A stretch of 64,000 bases of DNA from Acanthacorydalis orientalis (taxonomy: Eukaryota; Arthropoda; Insecta; Megaloptera; Corydalidae): positions 15,429,012 to 15,493,011 of the forward strand of contig CM068313.1 of the NCBI GenBank assembly GCA_034766995.1, given 5' to 3'. A program made the translations under genes and the position numbers. The notes under the pieces were generated by a model. It was not told the origin of the DNA. It did not search any database and saw only the letters and a program-made list of their open reading frames with translations. Positions 1 through 15,600 of this stretch are shown here, piece by piece. Positions within the stretch are counted from its first letter, which is position 1; each line of letters starts with the position of its first letter.

Positions 1-156
1 AATTTTTTAGCAATGGATCTGGAATATGTTAATGTATTTATTAATCATTTATCACTACTTGAAGTGTTTAAGTTAATTTTCTAATTTGAATATAAATATG
101 TTTTATATTATTACGTTTGTTTTGTTAATTATCCTTTTTAATTCTATGGATTTTTT

Positions 157-209
<53 letters not shown>

Positions 210-339
210 GATTTAGAGTAATATACATATTTTTTATAACTACTAATTGTGTGCAATTTTATAGAAAAATATTATAAATAGTAATTTCTTAATGAATGTA
301 AACTCCGGCGAAAATGAATGTAAACAATGACACATTCTT
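1..339. other. AT-rich sequence with a (TA)n run
   Basis: No gene is supported here. The stretch is AT-rich and carries a (TA)n run at about 163-203. The short open frame across it encodes mostly alternating Tyr-Ile from the microsatellite and is not a gene. Confidence 0.6.
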
Positions 340-560
340 AAATGTGCATGTAGCGTCGTTGCCTAGAGGTGTGCATGTTTGGAGTCGACGCTGTGTACAT
401 ATGAGCAATGGTCGGCTGGGACGCCTCTATCGCGGAATCGGCGGCATCGACGCGCCGCCGCGGGCGGGCTAGTCCGAGCTCAACGCTCACGATAGTGACA
501 TGTATAGCGAATATTAAGTAAATGTGTTCCGTGTGCGACTATTTGCGCTTAGAAGGTGTT
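340..560. promoter_or_regulatory. CpG-rich island, possible promoter or 5' UTR exon
   Basis: This block is far richer in G, C and CpG than the surrounding sequence, with repeated GCG/CGC/CGG around 430-470. In such an AT-rich genome, blocks like this usually mark a promoter or leader exon. It lies about 7.3 kb upstream of the rdgB start codon and could be its distal promoter or first non-coding exon. It could equally serve a gene leaving the window on the minus strand. No TATA box or clear splice donor pins the direction, so the assignment is inference. Confidence 0.4.
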
Positions 561-1082
561 TTCATTGACCGCCTCATCTTGGCTGAATAACTTAATTTCA
601 TCTTATAACCATATGAAAATCCGAATGAAAGCTTATGGTTTTGTTTATAATAATTTGAAAAATTACAATGTCAAAGACATTTGTTTTTTTATCAGATTAT
701 ATTTTTAAGATAATTGAAATTGTCAATTTAAATTTTAAGTTATTGTTATTGTCAGCAACTTTTCCAATGCTACAGTTTTCTACAAATAAAATAACGTGTA
801 ATTAAATATCAGTAACTTAAAAATGCTTATCTTACATAAAAATCTATTCATAAATATACACAGATTTGCTTTCCAGGAAGTATTTACTATTAAATATTAC
901 TTATTTTAATTCCCAAATGAGGAAACTGTGGTGCATAATTAAATAAATGTTATCAGTCTCTTTATCAACGTTTTTATTAAGTTTGAAGTATTTTTGATCG
1001 AAGAAGTACGTGTAAACATTTTTACTAAATTGATGATAAACTGAACTTCAACTGGAAAGTGTAATTAAAGATTAAAGCCTTA

Positions 1083-1142
<60 letters not shown>

Positions 1143-2689
1143 TGTATTTACTGAAACATTAAGAGTATTAAAAATAAGTTAATATTTTTTAGTGAAAAGA
1201 GGAAAAACTAATTTACTGCATTAAAGAAAAGTTTTGTTTTGTATTTTTTTTTTAAAAAGAATGGATAATGAAACGTGTTTATACTAGGATATAGAAACAA
1301 GCAATGAGTTTTTAAATATGAAAATTGTTTTAAATTTTATTTAATATTCAATGAACATACTTGTTTATAAAAAACTTAAAAAAATGTTCTGGTTTCGTAG
1401 ATAAAAAGGTATTCATGTAACAATAAAAGTGCATATTCTAAAAATTTCATGTTTGTGAATAAGTTGGTAAGTTATTTAAAAAAAATACTTATCGTGATCG
1501 TTTTCTATTTATTTTTTTATTATAGTTTATGTATATATTTATGTACATTAACGAATACTTATATATAATATATTATAGTCATTCTAGACAATTATTTGTG
1601 ACGTGTAATATTTTTTAATATAATCATTTAAATAGATATATTGTACTGATGCAATGAAATAGTTCACTTTAAGGTATTTTTATTTGAAATTTTATACATA
1701 ATATATATATGTATATATATATATATATATATGTATGTAATATAAAACACATTTAACTCAATGTGCGTTTTAAAAATTACTGTACTTTTACACAGGTTTA
1801 TTAAGATGTTTGGGAAAATCTATACACTTAATCATTGGTTAGTTTGTTAAGCTAAAAAAAGGGCGTTACACTATACCATTGTGTGTTTACATATATCAGG
1901 GAGACAAATGTAAAATCGGCAATAAATGTTTGTAATTAATATTTTGTAAAATAGTTTTTAAAGTATTTACTTGAACAAACCGAATTTCTATGGTAAAATT
2001 TTCCATATGATGTTTTTAATGTATATGATTTTTGGATGTATTATTATAAAATATTATTTTTGTAAAACATAAAATACAATCTCGTTAAGTCATTTTCAAC
2101 GTAGAAAAATCTTGTTTTTTATTTAATAATTATATAAACGTTTTCTACAATAAAAATTCATTTTTAGTGAATCCTACTATCTATGTTATATGATGTATAT
2201 TTGTTTTTATTAAAAATATAACTAAACTGCACACCATTTAGTTTAATTATACACGAGTTCAAATATAAATTAAACATAACTACAACCGTATTTGTTATGT
2301 TTAAGGATTTGTTTTTATATTCTAATCAGTTGTTTATAATAATTCATTTGCATGATCGAGAAACTAGCATTAATAATATAATTAATAAATTCTAAAATAA
2401 TTTTATATAAACTATAAGTACTTAATGCAATAACTTTAAGTTATTAGATTATAAAATAATGCAATCTATACAATTTCATATGCAGTTTTCAAAGACAGGT
2501 TGGATAAATCAATGAAACTGAAAAATATTTTTATCATGTTCTTATTCAGGTTTGAACTAAATGTCTTAATATTTTTTAATATTAAGATATTGATTAACAT
2601 TTTTGTTATGTGAAGTAATTATATTTTGTTTTAATATATAAATAGTTATTATAATATACATGTAGACAGAAACACACCCACAAATTATA

Positions 2690-2766
<77 letters not shown>

Positions 2767-3976
2767 ATGTGTATGTATGTATGTATGTATGTATACCTTT
2801 ATATCATATTTTATAGGTTTTCTTTGCATGAATAATTGTAAATTATTATAAATATAATTAAAGTATACACTGCGGATAAAGTCCAATGTATAAGTATATT
2901 ATTAATAATATTGTACGTGTATTCATATTGATATAGTACACGATTTTTTAAAACTAGGTTCGAGATTTTGTAGATAAAATAAATTTGTTTGAAATTAGAA
3001 TTTTATTTTTTCACGTTGATAAAGTATTCATTTAATTGTCAGTTCAAAATTGTCTAAATGTAATAAAAAGATTACATATATGTACAGAAAAATTAAATTT
3101 ATTTGTATCTAGTTTTAATAAATATAAAGTCAAATCTTGTTCAGTCAAAGTATTCATGTATCATATTATATGCTATGATTGGATAATGTGTTATTTTGCT
3201 AAAACTAGTTTGTTTTGTATTTTTTGGCAAAATAACATTATAAAAATATAAAATAATATTATATGAGTGAAAGTTTAAACGTTATTAATCAAAAAAGATC
3301 ATTAAGTTATGTAATCTCAGGGAAACTATACTGTTATTAAAAAATATATTTCTTTTTTTATCATTTGAATAAATTTTAAATCATCATCTATCCCATTTCA
3401 AAATAGAACGGATTCTGATTGGAATTTAATCATTCCCAATTTAGATACTTAAATATCTTTAAATGTAGTTCGTCTTGCAAATATATTTTTTTATTGCACA
3501 TATTTACATTTTAATGTTGTTTTCTTTTGAACGTTTGTTAAAATATGTATTTTTGAATAATTTCGAAGAAAATCTAAAATCAGAATACAAGAGCAGAAAG
3601 TAACATTCCCTACAGTGAATATGTTTGTAATCTCATAAAATGATGACTCGCTTTTTTCAATTTTAAAATATTAAATAAAAACAAACTTTTTTGACAATAT
3701 TGTCTGTTTTTTTTTTTATTATTTAACATCTTTAAATATTATTTTATATAAATAACATATAATTTAACAATGAACATTATCATATGAAGGTATTTTTTTT
3801 CTTGTTTCTTAATAATAAAGAGTATTTTTTCATAGACTTTACACAATAAGATTGCATTGAATAGAAGGTACACTATATTTTAATTAGACTCTTAATGTAA
3901 CATTTTAACATTTAGACACTTAATATAATATTTTTTCAAAGTAGTCTTTAATTTTGAATTATATTTATATAGTTAA

Positions 3977-4044
<68 letters not shown>

Positions 4045-4172
4045 GAACAATAGAAAAATGACTTAAATGAATATTCATTTTTTTATTATTTGATATAATT
4101 AATAACTATAATAATTTATAATTAATATTTCATTATTTTTTAAAATATACTATAGTGTTTTAAAAACACTAT

Positions 4173-4247
<75 letters not shown>

Positions 4248-4536
4248 ATGTATATAATGAAGATCTTATATTTTTTACATACATATTGAAATTAGTATTA
4301 TTGATAACAATTTTAGGTGATTTAGAGTAAAAATTTATTTAATTAGCGACTTATAGTGTTGGAAAAAATAAATAAAATCTGTCAAAATTTTGTAAAGGAC
4401 AATTACAGTTTTAGATTACGTTTGGAGTAAGGGTAATCTTTTATATTTTATTTACAATGTCACTATATATAAAAATTCTGAAGAAAATTCAATATACGAT
4501 AAGCCCCATATTAATTAAATATTTGAGTCCATAATT

Positions 4537-4538
<2 letters not shown>

Positions 4539-4623
<85 letters not shown>

Positions 4624-4699
4624 CATAGATAGATAGATAGATAGATAGATTGATAGATAGATAGATAAATAGACAGACAGATAGATAGGTAGAGACGTG
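4539..4699. repeat. Compound microsatellite (TA)n-(GA)n-(GATA)n-(GACA)n
   Basis: A long TA run passes directly into a GA run at about 4600 and then into GATA/GACA-type tetranucleotide repeats to about 4690. It is a compound simple repeat. The open frames crossing it (poly Tyr-Ile, Ser-Leu) are artefacts. Confidence 0.9.
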
Positions 4700-5080
4700 A
4701 AGTGAGAAATGCAATTCTTTTTTATCAAAATAATAAACGCATTAATGTTTTTTGTTTACATGTCTTTTCCTAAAGTTAACGCTTTAGTATAAAAACGATC
4801 AATTAGTTTTATTATTACAGTATTGGAAAATAATTAAAATACAAATATAGAATTATTATAGAATTTCATATATCGTGGAAATAAAATGTTATTTTATTTA
4901 AAAGAAATATTTTTTCACCTCTACATGAAAATATTTTATTCTTGCTTAAGTGACAGAAATCTTTAGTTATTACATGTTTGAACTGTAGATACTGTTTATT
5001 ATTGGATTACATGTTTGCTATTTTATATAGGATTACGTACATTTTACACTCCAGCATAACACACAATTATACATATGAAT

Positions 5081-5082
<2 letters not shown>

Positions 5083-5156
<74 letters not shown>

Positions 5157-5214
5157 GTGTGTGTATATATGTATATGTGTGTGTATGTAAGTATGTTGGA
5201 TGTGTATGTATATG
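5083..5214. repeat. Compound (CA)n-(TA)n-(GTAT)n microsatellite
   Basis: A CA dinucleotide run (about 5085-5122) is followed by TA repeats and then GTAT/TGTG-rich repeat. It abuts the left end of the mariner-class element at 5217. A further (TA)n run begins directly at the element's right end (6121), so the transposon sits inside a former TA-rich microsatellite. Confidence 0.85.
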
Positions 5215-5216
5215 TA

Positions 5217-6117
5217 CAGGGGCGCGGCAAAAAAACCTCCCGAATTTCGCTCAGTCATTGGTTTGACGCTAGTAAAGTGGGATGGGACGTAGTGAGGTCT
5301 TCCGATAGCACGTGCCTTACCGTTTTTAGTTAACATTGTGGCTTAAACGAATGTGCACCTTGCATTCGTTATTGAATCGTTTATCCGAAACAACGAATCT
5401 GTGATCGCCACCCAGAAAGCTTTTGCGCTTGGTCAACAAGTAGAATTTTCGTTACTGGGCGGAAAACAATCATCATCAGCTTCATAAAAGCCTCTACACA
5501 CCCAACGTGTCACTGTTTGGTTTGCTGTTTCTGATTTTTTTATGGTCGTTACTTTTTTGAGGAGGAATACCAAACGGTTACAGTAACTTCCCATCGATAC
5601 ATGGAGATGCCATATAACTTCTTGGAACCGAAACTCACCGAACTTAGAAATCCGGATGAGTGATTTCAACAAGATGGTCCCACCGTTCACACGGCGAGCA
5701 GATGAATGGAATTTTGAAAGAACTATTTCCAGGGAACTTGATCTCGTCAGACGGTGTCGTTGGATAGCCTGCACGTTCACCCGATTTCGTTACTTTTGAC
5801 TTTTTTTCTTTGGAGCCTGATCTGAAAGTTGATATCTACAAACATCGACCAACAACTTTTAACGAACTGAAGGCTCTTGTTTGCCAAGAAAGTGCGTCAA
5901 TAATGCCGCAAATGACCTGCCGAATAATGCGAAACTTCTGAAATCGATTATAAATATGTATCGCGAATGAAGGCTACCATCTGGACGATATCATATTCAA
6001 AACCAATCGAAAAGAAATTGTATTCCGTGCACTTTTAGATTATGTAATAAAATTGTGAATAGCATTTGCCAGGATTTTTTTTGTTAACCATTAAAATCTG
6101 TTTTTTTTTGGTCACTC

Positions 6118-6120
<3 letters not shown>
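5217..6120 (+). mobile_element. Internally deleted Tc1/mariner-class transposon
   Basis: The element has imperfect terminal inverted repeats. The left end starts CAGGGGCGCGGCAAAAAAAC; the right end, read on the opposite strand, starts CAGGAGTGACCAAAAAAAAA. A TA dinucleotide lies outside both ends, as expected for this superfamily. The plus strand holds a badly decayed transposase C-terminal half. FQQDGPTVHTA, around the second catalytic Asp, is readable near 5668-5700, and a PEMTCR-like stretch is readable near 5905-5925. Several stops and frameshifts interrupt it. At about 904 bp it is shorter than the usual ~1.3 kb, and the N-terminal DNA-binding half is largely missing. It is a dead deletion derivative. 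The subfamily is not certain. Confidence 0.85.
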
Positions 6121-6175
<55 letters not shown>

Positions 6176-7095
6176 ACATACACACATCACGCGGATAGCA
6201 ACATTATTGATTGATGAAAATGCAAAAAATATTTTTACTTAAGAACTATGATGACCAATGGGTTGTTAGTGTATAACCATAGACAAAGTATCTGTATAAC
6301 TTTTAGTTACTTTCCTAATTATTATTTTAATAACTTTTTTCAATCATTTATGACTGATTTTAAGTATAAGAATATTAATTGCCATAACTTGCAACGTTGC
6401 ACTTATTTTTTCTTAGTAAAAATAAGTTTATTTTGTTTAATTTTTCTACATTATGAAATATTAAGTCATTAAAATTATAAGTAAATATGGGTTTCTTATA
6501 TTAAGTCGAGATATTATATTTTACATTGATTGTAAATAATAATATATATTTGTCAAAAGATTAGCCTAAATAGTCGTCATAGTATATAAATATTATCAAT
6601 AATTATAAAAATTATCGAGGAAAACAAAAAGTTACGTGTAAATTAAGATTGCTTAATGATAGTTGCTGTATGGTTTTTTTAAATTTTATCTTTTATTTTT
6701 TTAAGCGTTCTTAAAATTTTTAAAGAAAAAAAGAACTAAAATATTATGCTATATAGAAAATGGGCAAATTGAGAATTATATGTAAAATTCATATCTTGCA
6801 AAGTTCATTTTATTTAACTGAATTGCTTTTTTTATAAGTAACAAGTAACATACTTAATCTAATGTAAATATGAAAACTTTTGTTTTTAATTGTATTTTTT
6901 TTTATATGAAAAAATAAATTTCATAGAAAAATGTATAAATAATTAATATGAAAATGCCTGACTAAAAATAAATTATTAAGTTTTATGTATGTTTTAATAG
7001 TAAATGTTATCAACAGAATAGAAATATATGGTATTAATTAGCAATAGAAATGTAGAAGTAATAAAAATGTTGGACAAATTTTGTACTGAATATAA

Positions 7096-7161
<66 letters not shown>

Positions 7162-7882
7162 TTACATTAGACTAAATACAATTTCACAGATTAATTTTTC
7201 GCACATCCGCAAAAAACAAAGAATTTGGTAAAAGGATCAGTTATCAATTATTGAAAAATTTTCATTGCACATTTTTTTTGTGGGTTTGGAGGAGTAGATA
7301 CTTTTTTTGTAAAAACTATGTTAATTTATTTTTAATGTTTGATAATTAAAATCAATAATTTCAACATCTAATTAACATATAATTATATTTTATGAGTAAG
7401 CTTTTGTTAGTTGTATGAATCTGTTGTAATTAATATCTTATGGTATCCTTTTTTATCGCTGTTTTGGCTACTACTACAATCGATTTCAAGGTATTCATCA
7501 TCTCTTAACAGGTTTTGGTGAATGTAGTTTCATGATTAAAATTTAGTTGAAAAAAAATAATTCAACTTTTATCATAAAATAATATTTATTAATACTGAAA
7601 ATAACAGATCTGTTGAAACCGGTTATGATAACAGATACTCTTTCAAATGAACATTATAAAAAAAAATAGTTTACAGTTTCGCCTTTTATAATTATCTATA
7701 TATGCAATTATAATCATTCTATAAATGGTATAATTTCTAAACTACACTTTTGTACTATTTTATATCATCTGGATAATTTTATAATTTTTATTTCAGCAAA
7801 AGGGGTTATTCACTGACGTATTCTTTAAAGAAAATAATATAGTATTGTTGCCCTTTATTATTATTAATATTCATCTGACAAC
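6121..7882. other. AT-rich stretch upstream of rdgB coding start
   Basis: No gene is visible. It holds (TA)n runs at 6121-6171 and about 7089-7157, otherwise AT-rich sequence. A small 5' UTR exon of rdgB could be here but cannot be recognised by eye. Confidence 0.5.
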
Positions 7883-8032
7883 ATGCTTATTAAAGAATAT
7901 CGTATTCCATTACCACTAACGGTCGAAGAATATCGGATAGCACAACTTTATATGATTGCGGTAAGTTATTTTAATATTTTTTTTTAAATTTATGGAATAT
8001 TTTACTACTTTGTTAACAACAGGAGATAGTGT

Positions 8033-8117
<85 letters not shown>

Positions 8118-9504
8118 AAGTTTCGCAGACCTTTTAATTTTAAAGATAAATATTCGAATCAATAAAACAATAAACAGTTTTAATAAACGTTTTTGGTTAT
8201 GTGAAAGGTTATATAATAGTGATCCTTTTACATATCCATTTAGTTAAGTAGATGATTCTAGTGTTTATTTACTTCATCGTTATACTTTATATAACTCTGA
8301 CAAATTCACTTGAACAAATTAATTTTCATCTTTCGCACATGACAAAAAAGGTTTTTGATTAAAATGTTCAGTAATTGTTTATTAGATATTTTTATAATGG
8401 TGTGTGTATATTTTGACGGCCATCATTCTCAGAGCATCAAAGTAGAGAAAATGTTCATTTTGCACTTGGATGATGGCATCATCATAAAAAGCATAATCTA
8501 TTATCCAAATAATCAATAACCAAACAATAAATCTTTTTTTACTTTATCTTATTTAATTATAGCCTCTTATAAATAAAGTAGTTATAACCGCATTGTATAA
8601 ATTTCCTTTATGTATCTAATATTCAATAAAAGCAAATTTTATCTAAATCTACAAAAGTAAATATATGTTTATTCTAAATTTTTTTTAACAGCTGAAAAGT
8701 AATGAATAATAATTTGTAAATTATTATTTTAATATATTACAATTAGATTTTTATGTTTTTCAATTCTGATAAAAAAATATTTACTATTGTTGTGCCTTCC
8801 ACGACAAATAACAAATCAGTGCTCGTTTTAAATCAATAATATTTAGGAATATATTTTTTTCTAATTAATTCGTTCGCATTTTCTTAGCATTTTCGAACTT
8901 CATTAGAGTCTATTAGTTGTAAAATATTTAATTTAATATGAGACATTAGTTGTCTTAATTTTTATTTAATATTGTATAATTTAAAACCAGAATTAAAGTA
9001 CATATATATTATATTTCACCTATTCGGTCGAGAATTATTAACATTTACAAAGTTATATTTTATGAAATATAGAAGTTATAATCATTTTCAAACAATGAAA
9101 AATAGCAAATTTATATTCACACAAATAAAAAAAAAACAAAAATAACTATTTGAAATCATAATAAATTTATCTTTATTTTTAAGCGAAAAAATGAATCAAA
9201 CTATTATTTATTGCAAAAGAATTTTTTTTATGTAAGCAAGCACAATTAATTAAGATGAAAAATATTAATAACAAGAATTAAATTTATTGTCTTATTTCTT
9301 CTTTATTATCAATTTTATATAAAATGACTATATTTTTGTCATGTTTAGTAAAAGCAAAACATATTATTATCTAATAATTCAGAGACATTATAGGAAGTAT
9401 TTTATATGAACTGACTATTTATTTTCCTTTATCATCATTAAATTATTACATGCAATGAGTACACGTTAATATTTTAGAGGACATCATTGTATGTGTGTAT
9501 GTGT

Positions 9505-9568
<64 letters not shown>

Positions 9569-9933
9569 ATAATAAAATATTTTATATAATATTAATTGTA
9601 CTTGTTTAAAATATGAATTTTATTTTTTAAAAAAATATAAAATCATATTTTTTCAGTATTTATATTTCGTAGTAAAAGATAAGAACCTGATTAGGATTAT
9701 TTTGGGGATAATAATTTATATGAGTCATTAATTTACGTGAAATATATACTAAAATGATTTTTTTTTAATATTAAACTTTCTTATTTCATATAGAAAAAAA
9801 GTAGGGAAGAAAGTAGTGGTGCTGGAAGTGGTGTGGAAATTCTCATAAATGATCCATATGAAAATGGACCAGGAGGAAATGGACAATATACACGAAAAAT
9901 TTACCACGTTGGAAGCCATTTACCAAGTATGTA

Positions 9934-9984
<51 letters not shown>

Positions 9985-11140
9985 ATAACAATAATAAATG
10001 TAAGTGTATAATTTATATTTCGTTTAATTTTCAAAAAGTTATTGAACATTATTAACTTTAGGTTGGGTTAAAGGATTGTTACCGAAATCAGCCTTAACAG
10101 TAGAAGAAGAAGCATGGAATGCTTATCCGTACACGAAAACACGATATACATGCCCATTTGTCGAAAAATTTTCACTAGAAATAGAAACATACTATTATAA
10201 TGACAATGGCCATCAAGAAAATGTATTTCAACTTTCTGGAAGTGACTTAAGAAACAGAATAGTTGGTATGTAGTAATATGATTACTTTTTATATGTTACT
10301 ATTTACATGTGTGTGATTGGTGTGTGTTCGGGCGTTTACGTGTGCGTGCGTATATATATATATATATATATAATATGTACATTATAGATAGGTAGAAAGA
10401 GAGAGGGAAACATTTCATGGAGTCTATAAATTTGGTGATGTATTTTTTAGAATTCTTTCATTTGCAGCTATCAATCACATGACAGTTGTAAAAAAAATAA
10501 GTAAAAACCAATCATATTAAATAAGCTTTGAAACCAATGAAATTTGATTGGTTTTGCTTATAGCCAATGACATGACTATTTCCTATGATTAGTGAAATTT
10601 AAAAATTGTAAATATTTATTAACTTAGAAGTTGAACTTATTTTTTAATTGTAAATTTAAAAAAATCCACTAATGTTTATAAGTATATAAAAATAACAACA
10701 CAAAAAATATTTTTATCGATATAAACGATTATCATGAGTTATATTTCAATTTTTATAAGCATTTTGTGTTTAGCAAAATAAGTATTTAATAAATGATAAT
10801 AATTTCTTTAAAGTACAATGGGTTTTTTGTTCATGTAGGATTATTTTATTTGAGTTCTAATGTATGAGAGTCAAAATTTATATATTTACATTTCTATCTG
10901 TCCAATAATTTCGAAGTTTTCAGAGCACCATTGCAGGAAAATAAATTCATTTTATTGTTGTATTTAATTCGCGAATTCAATAAAAATGTTCATTATTATT
11001 TTTTTATTGTTTTTTTTTATTGTAGTTGAACGTGTCCTCTTAGTTTATACATGTATATTTAAATTAGGAAATTCTGTATACCTACACACACACACACCCA
11101 TATATATATATATATATATATATATAGATATATAGATATG

Positions 11141-11171
<31 letters not shown>

Positions 11172-11773
11172 ATATATATATATATGTATGTATATACATT
11201 TTTTACCTGCTGACTGATAAATTATTTTAGATGTAATTGATGTTGTCAAAGATCAGTTGTATGGTGCAGATTATGTTAAAGAGGAAGATCCTTCTCTTTA
11301 TGTATCTGAGAAATCAGGACGAGGTCCTTTAACTGAAACATGGTTGGAAGATTATTGGAATGCAACTAAAGATAAAGAACAGCCTACTGTTGAAGGAAAA
11401 GCTCTTATGTGTGCATATAAATTATGTCGTGTTGAATTTCGTTATTGGGGCATGCAAACAAAATTAGAAAAATTTATTCATGATGTCGGTGAGTGTTGAA
11501 TATATACATATGCATACAGACACACATACTGACATATATATATATATATATACTTATAAGTACATGTTTTAAATAAATGTTATTTAATTGATCGTAAATA
11601 ATTGCAGCTTTACGCAAAACAATGCTTCGTGCTCATAGACAAGCTTGGGCATGGCAAGATGAATGGCATGGTCTTACCATGGAAAATATTCGTGAAATTG
11701 AACGTCAGACTCAAGCTGCTCTTAGACGAAAGATGGGGGCTGATGATAGTGAAGATGAAGAAGGTAAAACATT

Positions 11774-11806
<33 letters not shown>

Positions 11807-12605
11807 TGTAATTTTTATGTGTAATATTTTAGAATCTCCTGAAAATATCAGCACACCACAAGATAAAAATTCAGTGAAAACATTTGCTGCTGCTTTAGGT
11901 AGTATTGAGGTTGCAGAAGAAAGTCCAAGTCCACCATTAACAAAGAAAAATAATGAAATTACTAGTCATTCTCTTAATAATGACATTGATATTATTTCAA
12001 ACCGAACTACCTCCACCACTTCTGATCTTGCACTTACAATTCCTAGGTATTCAATAAATATTATTTTATTTAAAAAAATACAGTTTCTAATTTTTAATAA
12101 AATATTTCCATATCTGAAAACCTTTTTCATTGTAGTTGTATAGTATGTTAATAGTTTAAATAGTGTTTAGTAGTTTTAATTCCAATTAGACATGTTTAGT
12201 ATTAAATTATAGTTTTAAAAAAATAATACAAATTTTTGGTATCTATTTAGACTAGAAGAAAATGAAAAAAGATGGAATCGCACTGCACATTTTTCACATG
12301 GTTTACATTCTCCAAGTTCATCATCATTAAAGAGTTTTGATCTTCAAGTTGCCAACTGGCGTATTGAGGCTCTTGGCCGTGATTCAGATTCAGGATCAGA
12401 AGATGAATTTTTTGATTGTCAAGGTATTTTTTATTATAAATTTATGTTTTTATATTTAAAAAGAACAATATTTGTATTAAATGTTATTTATTTAAATTAC
12501 TAGTTGAAGAAGTTTTTTTTCAATATGTTCTTATTATTAGTTAAATCCATCTGCATGCATTTTAAAACTATTTATTTATTTTAAAAATTAATTATTCCGT
12601 ATATG

Positions 12606-12666
<61 letters not shown>

Positions 12667-15600
12667 ATATATATATATTCTTAAACCTGTTTCTGCAGAA
12701 CATTTTTATAAACGGTTCTGGCTAATTAAATATATATGTATAAATGCATTTTATTTTTATTTTGCATGGATTATACTTAATGCCCAACCATCTGTATCAA
12801 TTCAATAAATGATTATGGAAGTTGCTAGAAGTATGTACTATTTTGTGTTTTAGTTTTGCAATTTAATCACTGAGTACATATGTAATGATACATCTTATTT
12901 TTTTAGAACAATTAACAGATTCAGCATCATTGGCTAAATGGAGCTCATTAGATTTATTAAATGAAGAGGATGATATGGTTTCTCCAACCATAGCTATAGA
13001 CAAAAATGGTAAAGAATATAATTAATTTTTTTATGTGAAAATATTATTTTGTAGCATATTTTTTATACGATATAATATATATATATATATATATATATAA
13101 TTCTTTTAGAAGACAGTATCTTCAATCCATCATATTTACAACGTGTAGCTAGTGAAAGAGGTTCACGTAATGCTGTTACTCAACGTAGTATTGAAAAATC
13201 ATGCCCTGGATCACCAAATCTTTCTCAGCCTTCATGTACTACTACTATTCTTGTTTTAGTACTTCATGCAGGCAGTGTTTTAGGTAATATCATAATTATT
13301 TTTTAAATTAGTTATTCTTAATATACTATATTAAAAATGAATTGAACTTATTTGAAATGAAAAAATTTTTTAGATGCTAATGTGGAAATGGCAGCAAAGA
13401 AATCAGATATCACAACATTTCGAGGTGCTTTTGAAACTGTAATGAGGCAACATTATCCATCACTAATTGGCCATATTACTATTAAATTAGTATCATGTCC
13501 TTCAGTTTGTACTGATAGTCTTGGAATTCTTTCAAGGTATATTTTATCATTATTTTTTTAATGTGTGTGTGTGAGTATATACAAACTAATTCATTGGATA
13601 TATAATTTTTATATAAAAATATTCATTATTTACTTTAATCATATTTTCAGTCTCAGTCCATATAGTTTTGATGTTTCTCCATCATCTATTGATATACCAC
13701 ATGTTACACATGATTCTATACCAATTGGAGCAATACCATTATTAGCTACTGCCACAACAGAATATAATGATGCTGTTTCAAAAACTATTCATGGAGCTAA
13801 TACAGTCTATCATGGTAAAAATATAACATTTTCATTTAAAAAAAAATGTTTATTTTTTATTATTTTTACAGAATTCCTTAAATCAGAAGAGGGGAAAGGA
13901 TTTACTGGCCAAGTATGTTTAGTAGGTGATTGTATGGGTTCTTTATTAGGTTATGATGCATTATGTCGGCCAAACAGAGGTCATTCTCGACATGATAGTG
14001 AAAATAGCATTCTAGATACTGATATAGTTGTATCTATAGGTATGTTACTAGTAAATCATTATCGTAAATAATAAAATAATTCAACATCATGAGTTTTTGT
14101 TATATTTTATATATTATTTTAGATGATGTTCAACCAGGAGATTCCAATGCTCTTTTATCAGCTCCATGCCCACGACGACGTTCATCTTCAACAAGTGATC
14201 AGTCTTCACAAATTCGTTTTGATTTTGAAGTATCTGATTTTTTCATGTTTGGGAGTCCTCTAGCTTTAGTTTTAGCACATCGAAGAATTTCAACAATAGA
14301 TGATAAATATAGTAAGATAATAAAACAATTAAAACTATTATATCATTATAAATCATACTTAATATTATTTATATATGTTTTAGGCAACATACTACGTCCA
14401 AATGTTCAGCAAGTTTATAATTTATTTCATCCTACTGATCCAGTTGCAGCACGTTTAGAACCGTTATTATCTGCAAGGTTTTCAATACTACCTCCAGTAA
14501 ATATAGCAAGATATGTTAAATATCCTCTTGGAAATGGACAGCCCTATCATCTATGTAAGATTTATTGAAGTTTTTTAATGTGAGGAAATTAAATTGTCAA
14601 TTTGTAAAGTTTTTTATTAAAATCTAATCTTAATAGAATTAATTATTGATTACATTTTGTAGAGTATGTTTTATTGGCTTTAATATAACTCCATTTTAAC
14701 ATATATTGAATAAAAAGTCAGAGTATTGAAAAGATCTAGATTTGTTTATATTACAAATGTACATTTTTTTTGTTTAACAGTTATAAATTTTATGAAATTA
14801 AATGTATATTATTATCATTATAAAAAGAAAATAGTAGATGGAATTATAATATAAGACAATAATTTCAGGTATAAATTATATTAAGTACTATATTTTAAAT
14901 TAATTTTTATTTTTCTTGCAGTGGAATTTTTACAAAGTAATCCACAAATATTTTCTGATACTCTAAATTGTCCACAGCGAAGATTGTCAGAAGTATCCAT
15001 TCAGAGTACTCTGTCAGGTTTAATGGATAATATACCTCTCCAAGCAATTAATTCATGTAAATAGATGCCATTTATAATATTTCAATTCATAATTAATATG
15101 ATTTACAAATGATTTTTTTTATATATGATTTCTTTAATTATCTTATTTAAAATATGTATATTTATTTAAATTTAATTTTTATTTCAGTACAACAAAAATG
15201 GTGGGGATCAAAACGTGTAGACTATGCACTATATTGTCCGGATGGCTTAAATAATTTCCCAACCAATGCTTTACCTCATTTATTACATGCTAGTTATTGG
15301 GAAAGTAGTGATGTAATAGCATTTATTCTCAGGCAAGCTGGTCGTCTTGAAGGTGCTCCACTTGCTGGTTCTGATGATAGGGATGTATGCTTTCGTCCAA
15401 CACAACCTAGGGAAAAGTGGATTAAAAAACGAACTAGTGTTAAACTTAAGGTAAATGTAATGAAGAATATTTTTAATATTTCTTATTGTTCATTTAATAT
15501 ATATTTATATTCATGTGTACAATATTAGAATGTTGCTGCAAATCATAGAGCAAATGATGTAATAGTTAAAGAAGGAGCATCACAAACTCTAATGGCCAGA

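Larger units (their letters stand above)
561..5214. other. Gene-free AT-rich stretch with microsatellites
   Basis: No exon is recognisable. It may be a long 5' UTR intron of rdgB or intergenic DNA. It holds (TA)n runs at about 1089-1138, 1706-1731, 2695-2752, 3979-4043, 4178-4240 and 4541-4600. The open frames here are either microsatellite-encoded or short frames of AT-biased composition with no recognisable motif. Confidence 0.5.
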